Positions 55,648 through 64,000 of a stretch of DNA of 64,000 bases are shown piece after piece. Each line of letters starts with the position of its first letter. Position 1 is the first letter of the stretch. Both the position numbers and the translations under genes were made by a program. The notes below the pieces were generated by a model. That model ran no database searches. It was not told where the DNA came from and saw nothing but the letters and a program-made list of their open reading frames with translations. This DNA is from Gracilaria domingensis (taxonomy: Eukaryota > Rhodophyta > Florideophyceae > Gracilariales > Gracilariaceae), in the NCBI GenBank assembly GCA_022539475.1, contig VCMS01000236.1, positions 23,468-87,467 on the forward strand. Direction: 5' to 3'.

Positions 55648-58600
55648 ATGGTCTACTACTGTACACATAAGAAGCGTGGGTGCCCCTTCGTTACTCGCCG
55701 AGGAGTCTTATCTCTTCAACAGCATGTCAACCATTGCCCGTTTCGTCTGAAAGCAGCGCTGGAAGACGACAATAGGCGGCCCATTCGGAGAAGCAAACGT
55801 CTCAAGCTTTCCGCGCCCGCGCCCGCATCTTCCGAAACGGTCACTGCCCCTTGTCGCCTTCCCGAGCCTCCAGTGTCCGAGGACATCGTCGACCCCACTC
55901 CGTGCGCCCCTCTCATTCCGGACACTTCGCATTGTGTTTCTCCTTCCCCGGGTCCCGCGTCATTAGAGCGAGAACACGGAAGCAGTTCCCGCCCAGTGCT
56001 TTCTGAGGAGACCCTCGGTGATTTGCATATGGATTATCTCACGGTTTGTCTGGCTTCAGTAGCTTCCAACCTTGGTCATCGTGAGGCGGACGAGCTAATT
56101 GGGCTACTTCGGGACCCGCGATTCTCGCAAAAGCGATTCAACGAGACCATAACAAGTTCCAAGCGCTGTACAGAACTGAAGAACGCCATTTTCGAACGAT
56201 ACGCCTCAAAGGACGGTTTCAATCGAAGAACTGTCTCGCCAGAAGGATGTAAGTTCAGCGCCACCCTCTACACGAGAGACCCCGTTCAGACACTTTTGAA
56301 ACAGCTCCAGTTGGCTAACAACGAAAACACATTCTTCCACCCTATACCTCAGACCCACTCCACGAAAATATCTCACCCCATGTCCGGCTCTCTCGCAAGA
56401 GACGCCACCTCAAAACTTAAGTAAATGGTCATGGGCTCTTTAGATAGTAGAATAGTGTGGTACTCCCAAGAAATAAGTTACAGTGAATCTTTCGTAGGTC
56501 TTCTGCAGGTATACACCGATAAGTCTTCAACAACTCTAAAGCAAACATCGGTTACCGCCTATCCTCTTCACCTCATATTTCTCAACTTCTCCGACGAGCT
56601 TCGCCGTAAGTGTATCCGTGATGACCTCACAGTAGTGGCATACTTCCCTACCACACTGACCGAGGTTTCCGCATCTGAAGCAGACGCAATGCCATTCGTT
56701 TCCAGCAAGTCTCTACGCGAGTCCAGGATGCAAATCCTTCAAGAATCTCTTCGTCAAGTCCTGGAGCCCATTCTAAATCTCACGCAGAAAGGTTTTCAGT
56801 TCATCGGGGAAGACAAACTAAGTCGAGTGTGCCATCCTCTGCTTGCAAGTTATTGTGCGGATATTCCTGAGGCTAAGGACATTCTGCCCATTCTTCATGG
56901 GACCAAAACGGAAAGCCCGTGTCATAGATGCAAAGCCCCTCGCTCATCTTTATGCAGTCCTATTCCCACCTCATTCAACGGACGTTCTCAAAAGCACACG
57001 AAAAGCATCCGAAAGACATACACAGCTATCTTGCAACATGCACAAAAAGACGAGGCGGAAAGACGTCCACGTCGTGCGAGGGAGAGGAGATCTCAAGCGG
57101 ATACTCTGATGCGTTCAAATTCCATATCTCTCATTCCTTCGTTCCTCGAAACTTCCGTAAGCCTTGGAATGATCCCGGGATTGTCTCCATACAGTCTGTT
57201 CTCATTCTAACCATTACACAACTTGCATCTCGGCATCTCAAAGTTGATAAAAACGGCCACAATCGAGAGACTGCAGTCAGACACCCTGTGCACCACAATA
57301 GGAACATCTGCATCGCGTTCATTTCGAACGATACGCACCCAACTCCTCAACCATGCAAACGCAATTCTAGCTGCCATAGAACGCGATTCTCCTGCCAAAG
57401 GTTTACATATCGATTTCTCCACGCAGGACAAAGGCAAATCTTTGAATGGTATCTTCACGAAAGACGGTCTCCGTGGAATGCTGGAGGCCAAAAACTACAA
57501 AGCACTTGACATGGTCTTCCCCTTCATAGGAGCATTCTTTGACATATGCTGTGGAGAACAGGACGTTGCCCCAATCACAACCGTTTTCTCTCAGTATTCG
57601 GACTTGCTCTCGACCTTATTCAGATACAATCGTGACCCGTATTGGACTGAAAGCTCTCTCCTGTGTCTTAGTTCAGAGATTGAAGCCTTCAAGCGTTCCG
57701 CAACAAAGACTCTGGCGGATTTTCATCCCTCCAGACTGGGAACTCTGAAGTTTCATCTTCTCGATCATCTCGTGGACGATATTCGCCGTCTGGAAGTATC
57801 AAGTACTACGACGCAGGCATATACGAACATGCACAACTGCTATTTAAGAGACACTACAAAAAGACGTCCAGAAGAACAGCAACGGCTGTGGAGGAGACTA
57901 TTCGCTCCATTGAGCACGGACATGTTAGAAAGCAATGGAATGGCAATACTCCTTACCAGCGTAATCCAGGTTTATCAGGAACTTCCACACAGCTTCCTCG
58001 GTTTGCAATGAGAGGGCGTTCTTTCACTTTACGAGCTCTTCAACATTGTGTTTCAAGTATGTCCAGTTCAAAAACATGGACTGCTGTTAGAGAGATGTTC
58101 TCAAGTACGGACACAAGGTCGATTCTTGATCAGATTGGTGAACAGGCCCTTCCTCCTTTCCTCAGTCTCGTGAAAGAAACACTGGATGAGCCCTCTATTA
58201 CATACTTCCCAGAAAAGACAAGGATAACTCTGGTGAATTCGGCCCTCGTGAAAGGCGGTTTCGTTCCGACTCTTGAACACTTCGATTCGTCTTCTAAGGC
58301 ACTTAAGCTGGGACGACCCAAATACCCCATCATCCAACGTGTCTTCGCTTCTCCAGCATTTGGTCCCAGTAGAAAGCCAAAGTTTTCCACTGTATTGGTA
58401 AGCGGAGAAGATTCAGAGACTTGGGTTGCCCAGGTAGTCGCTCTGATTCGAATATCTCTCCTTGATTCTGCACTTACCGCACCAGAGGTGGCATTCGTCC
58501 GGTATTTCGAGGTTTTACCCCCCGCAACAAACATCGACCACATATTGAAATGCATATCTTTACGGTGGGCTACAAACGATGAAAAGAACCACACTCTTCC

Positions 58601-58826
58601 GTTCCCTCGTCATTCCAAAGCGGAGACTATCGTAGAGTTAACTCCTTGGTATGGGATGGTTCCGGCTTCTGCACTACAGGGAACTGTCCATGTTGTTCGA
58701 TCAAACTACCCTGCTCCACCTTTTTGTCCTCCACTTCAATGGTTTCAACACCGATTCTACATCAATCGATTCTATCATGATTCAGATGAAGGACCAACTG
58801 AGCACGTTGATCTTGTACAGCCTTAA
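55648..58826 (+). pseudogene. Plavaka-type (CACTA/KDZ-allied) DDE transposase
   Basis: It begins at 'MVYYCTHKKRGCPF' with a C2HC-like finger ('C..KKRGC' ... 'LQQHVNHC'), then a Ser/Pro-rich linker. An N-terminal transposase region ends at an in-frame TAA (56422-56424). The same frame continues with the core 'FVGLLQVYTDKSSTTLKQ' and 'AYPLHLIFLNFSDELRRK' (the Plavaka 'Y-x-D-K/G-T...P..L...N....R' block), then 'ILPILHGTKTESPCHRCKAP'. A second TAA (57208-57210) is followed by 'PLHNLHLGISKL', 'ALDMVFPFIGAF', 'LGTLKFHLLDHLVDDIRRLE' and 'MHNCYLRDTTKRRPEEQQ'. A frameshift near 57990 leads into a C-terminal region ending 'VHVVRSNYPAPPFCPPLQWF' and 'YINRFYH'. Family features are strong. It would excise and insert the element. 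Confidence 0.75.
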
Positions 58827-59360
58827 ACATTAAGGGCTCCATCCTCTACATGTTCACCTTGTGGTGCCTTTTCTTGTGATCCTGTGTTACTTCCGAAATC
58901 GTTCATGTCCATTTCCTTGAACTCCATATCCCCTTCCTCGCATTCACCAACGAAGCAATCGCTAATAGACCCCAATCTTCGGCTCACACTGTCAATAAAA
59001 AATTGTTCTTTCACAGTGAGGTAAAGTCTTCCGTTCGACGGCATTCGATATCCAAATGTAGCCTCTCTCATGTCATTACCAAGAACCTTAGTCCAATCTT
59101 CCGTTGTCGTTCCAAAATTATGAAACTCGCTGGAATTGGTCCTCAAGACACGTCGCCTAAAATCCCCCAGAACATTCTTTATACACAGAGGTAGCAGTTG
59201 GGCAAACTTCTTTGTAAACAGTTTCTGTCTCTGGCCACCCCTTGACACATCCGTACTTAGAAGGCTCACAACCGTCAACACCCAAGCGTCCAAACGTGCG
59301 AGCAACAGTATTGTGCCATCTAAAAAGGTGCCGGTATTTTGTCTTCCACATCATATCCAA
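58823..59360 (-). pseudogene. Unrecognised cargo ORF, tail to tail with the transposase
   Basis: The frame ending at 58823 overlaps the transposase stop by 4 bp. It reads 'QKLFTKKFAQLLPLCIKNVL', 'LRTNSSEFHNFGTTTEDWTK', 'LYLTVKEQFFIDSVSRRLGS' and a very acidic end ('GECEEGDMEFKEMDMNDFGS'). An alternative frame (59360-59157) reads 'GRLGVDGCEPSKYGCVKGWP'. It is unclear which is genuine upstream of 59305. It may be the C-terminal part of the coiled-coil cargo gene that ends at 59404, since codons between the two remain readable ('VLKEFIGYDVEDKIP'). Confidence 0.4.
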
Positions 59361-59403
59361 TAAACTCCTTCAGTACTTGTACCCCGACACGGTTTCGGAA
59401 GAA

Positions 59404-61216
59404 CTAGTCTTGATCTTCCGTCGGCATATCCTCGACATTGTCCGCATTGGAGTACTTTAGACGAACAAATGGGGCTTTTCTCCACCATGAAGTGTTCGGT
59501 ACACCATTTTCGTCAAGACGCAGTATGTTCTCCTGCGCTTCCTTCAACTGCATTGTGAGTTCGTCAGCATTCTCTTCTATTAGCTTTGTTGTTCTCCAAA
59601 TCAGATCGTACCCCAGGAGCAGAAATAGTTTATCCCTCGTATTTCTCTTACGAACGCCCACGACGTCACTCATGGTCTGCCGCATTCTCTGCCTAAGGCA
59701 CATATCTGCACAAAGTTCCAGTATACACCTGTCGGTAAGAGATGCTTTTCTAATACCTTCCCAGCTCAACTCCTTCAACTCGCTTTCAACCATTTTCTTC
59801 AGCAAAGCATCTGGCCCCCCTCTACCGACGGTGTGAACATGCCAAAACTGCCCAAGAGCTCCACGGGGTTTTTAGGAACCATGTATGAACCACCTTCCTC
59901 CGGCTCAATAAGCCCTTCCCCACTCTCAGTTGCGTCTTCCACCTTCTCGGCACGGTTACCCCAATTTCGGGTGAGCGACTCACCTTCGAGCCATAGCTCA
60001 CTTGTTTTCTCCTTGCCCACGTCAGCATTTTGTGATACACTGCTCGAGCAACCCCTCGAAACTCGTCGCACACCTCAATTTTATGCTTCTTTCGACCTGT
60101 CTGCCCAGGTTCACCAGCACGTGTACTCCTATCTCCCTCCTGTTTCAGTGCCCCTCTTAGCCCTTCAATGACTAGATCCTTCTCTTCAAGCCTCTTTTTC
60201 AAAGCCGTACTCTGCTCTTGGGCGACCTTCACTAGAATTCCCCGAACCATCAAGTCCTCTTGTAGCGTCTTAACCTTTTCTTTCAAGCAATTCAGTTCAT
60301 TTAAAAGATCAGGTCTGTTCATAGAGCTTGAATTCACACCAGTTTGGATATCTTCCGTTATTTCCCTAGCTTCTTCGGCGACAGGCCCCGGTAATGCCGC
60401 AGGATTCGGTGTTATTTCGTTATCGGAACTATCCTCATGTGCCATAGCCTTAGACACGAGAGGCTGCAGGCGTTCTGTGTCCACCCTTGGCACGGCTCCG
60501 AGCTCCAACTCCCGTGTCTGTCCTCCTCCATGGCATGGTATATCAGATGAATTGGGTCTCGTACGAGCTGCAACGGCCCCCATTCTGGAAAGAGGGGAAG
60601 GTCGAAAAGTAACTCGTCTATCAGTTGTCTCTCGATTTCTTATTGTCTTTCTCCCTTGTCCGGACCCATTGCGAGGCATGATACGGTTCATAGCGGCCCC
60701 AGTTCTAGAAGACAGGGATGGACGGACGATCTTAATATACTAGGGCTCTCACGACTTCTCGTCATTGTCCCTTGTTGTCCAGATCCACTGGGCGGCGTAA
60801 CCCGCGCCCCAGTAGCTCCGGTCTTCGATATCGGCCGGGGACATGAAGGTTTTGGTGTCATACGAACCTCTTCGGTTCCAGTTGTCATGCCCTCCTGTCC
60901 TGACCCGCTGGGCCGAGTTACCTCATCTTCTTGAGGAGCAGAGACAGATGCAGATTTGCATTATCGGCAGTTGACGGCACGACATCGTTCGCTGATCCAC
61001 GAATTCTTGACGCAATCCCGGAAGACGCTCCGCTGCGAGATGGGCGAGAGAGTCCTGTAGAAGGACGCTCACTGACTCTCTCCTTCGTCGAGGACGACTT
61101 CCGTTTAGGAAGTCGGTGCTTGTAGCCTGATTCGTATCATCCGATGCTCTTCTCTTCTTCTGTCCACTCTTGTTCCTCTGCGTACTATTTCGCTTTCTCG
61201 GCGTCATACCCATGTT
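59404..61216 (-). pseudogene. Coiled-coil cargo protein with 40-residue repeats, frame-broken
   Basis: A plausible start is 'MGMTPRKRNSTQRNKSGQKK' (about 61216), a nuclear-localisation-like basic N-terminus. Three tandem 120-bp units (about 60570-60920) encode repeats built on 'P.GSGQ..' and 'RPISKTGATGARVTP'. A coiled coil follows ('LLNELNCLKEKVKTLQEDLM', 'ALKKRLEEKDLVIEGLRGAL'). In other frames come 'ELWLEGESLTRNWGNRAEKV' and 'ILELCADMCLRQRMRQTMSD' ... 'LFLLLGYDLIWRTTKLIEEN'. At least two frameshifts separate the pieces (near 60000-60040 and 59800) and another lies between repeat units. No enzyme motif is present. It sits in line with the SET and methyltransferase genes. Confidence 0.45.
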
Positions 61217-61249
61217 GTGGAGATAAACAGGGTAATGAAACGAAATGTT

Positions 61250-61279
61250 GGGGAGGGGGGGAGGGGGTGGGGGGGGGGG
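61250..61279 (+). other. G-tract, potential G-quadruplex
   Basis: The + strand has G runs of 4, 6, 5 and 11 broken by single A or T bases, enough for a four-stack quadruplex. On the - strand it reads as a proline run in an ORF upstream of the cargo start codon. It lies between the SET gene and the coiled-coil cargo gene. Confidence 0.6.
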
Positions 61280-61461
61280 TGCATGGTTCAGATATTCCGG
61301 GAGACTCCGCAGTTCCTGCTTTTTAGGAATTTGAGGTGCCCAATGGGTCGCAAATATCGCCGTTACAGATGAAGAGCTCCAGTGTACATGTACAACAACG
61401 CGTATTGCAGGCAGCTGCAACACTCACAAGCATATTTACTTTCTATTGGTACTGAACTCAT

Positions 61462-62223
61462 CTATTGCTCCAATGTCAGAGCCCAGTCCCAGGCGTACTG
61501 CTCTCCGTAGTTGAAATACAACTCTTCGCCCCTCTCAATATCTCTTACTGCTCTACAACGAAGTAGAGCATAGTTAGAAAGGTCTGACTTGAACTGTATC
61601 ACGGACTTCGCTTCCACCACCTGCACATTGGCACTTCGAGTCCTGTTTGACCGGGGCTCCGATAAATCGGGATCCCCGGCATGATATCCGGCGTCGTTAA
61701 TGTAGCCCCCGATACAAAAAGGCGCCGGGACAATGTAGACTTCGCTCTCCTTTCTATCCTGAGCCTGTCCTGGTCTGTTCCTCAGGTGCAGAAACTCCGT
61801 ACCAGTCACAGTGACCATCATAGAAAACAACTTGTACCGCACTGGAGTTGCTCCGAGACAGCCACTTCCATACGTTAAGTGTCTTTCCTTCCGGTTCGTC
61901 AGATCCGTGTATACCAAAGTTCCATAGAAATGACAGATAGTTTCCCCAGCCAATATCTTATGTTCCGTGAACACCCCCATACCAGCACGGGGATGTCGAA
62001 TCTTAGAAGATGCTATATGTAAGCGATAGCGATTGGCTTCAACAGTCAACAGCATATGCATATCCATAAGATTCAGAGCTCCTCGGTACTTCCCTCCCAA
62101 AGATCTACAGTACGCTGTCCACACTTCTCGACAAAGTCCCAGTCCTTCCAGTATCTTCCTAGGAACTGAGTAATATGTCCAGGCATCACTTGGTACTGGG
62201 GGTAACCAAATGGAGCCTCCCAT
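61462..62223 (-). CDS. SET-domain protein (putative lysine methyltransferase), TE cargo
   Basis: The ORF has 253 codons, but the first about 48 overlap the methyltransferase ORF in another frame and may not be used. The SET fold runs over about 79-245: 'GMGVFTEHKILAGETICHFY' (SAM/substrate start), 'YIVPAPFCIGGYINDAG' with the N-H/D box, 'RSANVQVVE' (Asn199), 'NYALLRCRAVRDIERGEELY' and 'FNYGEQYAWDW', the catalytic Tyr block. There is no clear pre-SET or post-SET zinc cluster. SET enzymes methylate lysines, often on histones. The box 'N-D' in place of 'N-H' occurs in divergent algal and protist members. The gene lies directly downstream of the DNA methyltransferase on the same strand. Confidence 0.75.
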   Translation of the reverse strand: MGGSIWLPPVPSDAWTYYSVPRKILEGLGLCREVWTAYCRSLGGKYRGALNLMDMHMLLTVEANRYRLHIASSKIRHPRAGMGVFTEHKILAGETICHFYGTLVYTDLTNRKERHLTYGSGCLGATPVRYKLFSMMVTVTGTEFLHLRNRPGQAQDRKESEVYIVPAPFCIGGYINDAGYHAGDPDLSEPRSNRTRSANVQVVEAKSVIQFKSDLSNYALLRCRAVRDIERGEELYFNYGEQYAWDWALTLEQ

Positions 62224-63997
62224 TCAAGCCGACCTCGGTCCCGATGTGGAACCCGTTCATAGGTCGTTGAAGCCGCATCCACCACCTCCTGTTCAACCAG
62301 GATGTCATTCTTCCCCCCGCGAATAACTTCGGCCATAAGAGTCGTTAGATGGTGCTTCGCATGGCTGAAACATGGCCTATTCTTCTCGCACCCCAAGAAC
62401 TTCCTATGCTTTGTCAGCGATAGGCACGCCATACCCGTAGAAAAAGTTCCCGCGAACATGTCCATGACAAGATCACCCGGTCTTGTGAAGCGACATATCA
62501 ACTCCTTCATCAACTCCCTCGACTTCTGCTCCGGTCTTATGTACTGCCCACCTGGTACTGAACTACCTGGCTCATGTACCTTCCATGTCAACCACTCCCC
62601 CGCTCTCGGTTTGGGCACCCGGTCAATTACATTCCTGTTAGCCGGGAAAGTGAAGGAATGAAATTGTTCTCCTCAAATGGAGTAAGACTGGCTTCCTCCG
62701 ATGGTCGCAATCCACGCTTCACCCCATGAACGGCGTACTCCGTTACGGGCTGTATCCCAAACTTCCGTGGATTCCCTCCAACATTACTGCGATCCCGGAT
62801 GAACACCAGTGGATTCGCATCCACTTTAAACGAAGGCATGAGTTCTGGTTTACCTTCGCTTCCAGCTTCATCTTTCGTACTCGCCGTTTCCGAAAGTATC
62901 CTGTGCCACACATGAAACTGTGCCATGGCACAGAATATAATGAAGTGCCCACCTGACCGAAGCGCGGAACTTATTAAGTCAGCCGTACGGATCATGTCTT
63001 CCTCACTGAAGACATCGTGACCACTATTCCGTTTGTTCCTCTTCCTTCGAGTGTTAAAGGGAGGGTCTGTTAGGACAAGCTGTGCCTCACCCCATAAAAT
63101 CTCACTCTGATTCACAAACGTTTCGTGTGTGTGCCTCAGGTCCTTCATGTCACAGTTGTACGCTACAAAGTGTGACTTTCTCATCCCCTTCCACACCTTG
63201 TCCATATTCATTCGAAGGAGACTGGATATCCCCTTCATGGGCGGCTCAATACCAGTCTTTTGGATGTTGTAACCGGCAACCCGAGATTCATGCTCCGCAA
63301 GATTCACCGGCTTCTCGAACTCGTCGCTATCGGAGCTCACGAGGTTCATATACTCTCGACGAGGTGGGGGTGGGGCAGACTTGGTCGAAGAAGGTTCGGC
63401 ATTACCGGAAGTTTTAGGGGTTTTCGTCAGTTCAATATCAGGTTTCGCGTGAATGCCGACATGGAACCCTGCCGCATGACGCATATCCTGTATCGGTTTC
63501 CATAGCAACTCCGAAAACTTCTGAAATCGAGCAGGCAACTCACCGGAGTCAGAGCTAGATACGGTATCCATCCGTATCTCCGAAAACTCTATCCAGTTCC
63601 TCATCTGATCAACCCGTAAGCTATAGAGGCTATCGTGGGTGCATATGGTTTCGAGGTCTGTCAAAAACTCCTTAGCCAGTATTCGCAGGTTTGTATCGCA
63701 TTCATCACTCAAGGTCTCCACCGATCCACTAGTACTGCTCTGTGGCACATCCTTTGTGTTGAATCGAGTACTCTGGCTCGGCGGGGCATAACCAGACTCC
63801 CGTGTCTCTAGCGCTGTATACTTCAACGTCTGCATATTCATGTAAATGTATGGTTTCACCATGTGCTGAACGTTCGTGTATCCAAGATGAGCCGCAAAAC
63901 AACTCCATGCCCATACGACCTCACTGATAGCGAATCCCAGTCGATCACAGTTGTCTTTGGAGAACGACGTAAAGTGGGTATGTACACGATGGTGCAT
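62073..63997 (-). pseudogene. DNA N6-adenine/N4-cytosine methyltransferase (beta-class order), one frameshift
   Basis: The first part (63997-62627) has about 300 residues of unrecognised N-terminus with acidic and Pro-rich linkers. The catalytic motif IV follows as 'AQLVLTDPPFNTRRKR' (63053-63067), then 'LISSALRSGGHFIIFCAMAQ'. The frame shifts by one base near 62645; in the new frame 'FPANRNVIDRVPKPRAGEW' leads to 'RPEQKSRELMKELICRFTRP'. Motif I is 'DLVMDMFAGTFSTGMACLSL' (about 62436-62464), then 'FLGCEKN'. Motif IV before motif I is the beta-class order (CcrM/HinfI-like, Pfam N6_N4_Mtase). 'DPPF' favours adenine over cytosine ('SPPY'). The C-terminus ends at 62073, inside the SET ORF. The true start may lie beyond the window. 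Confidence 0.75.
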
Positions 63998-64000
63998 GGT

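Noticed and set aside
56422-56450. Intron instead of a stop in the Plavaka-type transposase
   Set aside because: A 'gtaaat' donor-like site overlaps the TAA, but the only nearby acceptor would give an intron of about 23 nt and the frame continues without it.
1-64000. tRNA, rRNA, CRISPR arrays or bacterial operons
   Set aside because: Nothing seen by eye with a full tRNA A/B box pair, rRNA core or regularly spaced direct repeats. Introns and gene families show nuclear eukaryotic DNA. A tRNAscan or Infernal run would be needed to exclude small RNAs.

Overview
The window is eukaryotic nuclear DNA. It shows GT-AG introns of about 90-135 nt, a sterol 14-demethylase, a microsomal cytochrome b5, and at least two proteins whose N-termini look like organelle (probably plastid) targeting sequences. 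Host genes are compact and nearly intron-free, while the rest is packed with decayed transposable elements (TEs). A plastid-bearing alga fits best and a red alga is plausible, but no sequence seen here settles the lineage.

Layout. (1) 1-5.6 kb: a frameshifted ribulose-phosphate 3-epimerase tail, a minisatellite, a decayed G-rich TE ORF, a hAT-like zinc-finger fragment and a complete but dead pogo/Tc1-mariner element with 'TA' target duplications. (2) 5.6-20.6 kb: a host gene island with CYP51 (+), cytochrome b5 (-, convergent, 29 bp apart), a GT90/CAP10 glycosyltransferase (-), an armadillo-repeat protein (+), a coiled-coil protein (+), a SAM methyltransferase (-) and an RsuA-type pseudouridine synthase (-). 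(3) 20.6-26 kb: one secreted trypsin-like protease in sparse DNA. (4) 26.3-32.2 kb: a tyrosine-recombinase retrotransposon of the Ngaro/DIRS group that keeps the diagnostic split direct repeats. (5) 33.5-45.8 kb: nested LTR elements. These are a Copia body, a second gag/protease/integrase body, and an LTR element with two 389-bp MITEs in its 5' LTR and an antisense ORF. A second copy of the G-rich ORF family follows. (6) 47.3-52.0 kb: piggyBac-like and PIF/Harbinger-like elements. (7) 53.8 kb to the end: stacked hairpins, a 374-bp tandem repeat, a Plavaka-type (CACTA/KDZ-allied) transposase on +, and a tail-to-tail array on - that includes a SET-domain protein and a beta-class DNA amino-methyltransferase with a DPPF motif.

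The most notable system is the last one. It looks like a large cut-and-paste transposon whose cargo could write both DNA methylation and histone-type methylation. The transposase and cargo ORFs overlap by 4 bp tail to tail, the methyltransferase and SET ORFs abut and may once have been a single fused protein, and all carry a few stops or frameshifts. CYP51 next to cytochrome b5 is a plausible functional pair in ER sterol demethylation, because b5 can supply electrons to P450s.

Coordinates of decayed elements are approximate where no terminal repeat could be read.
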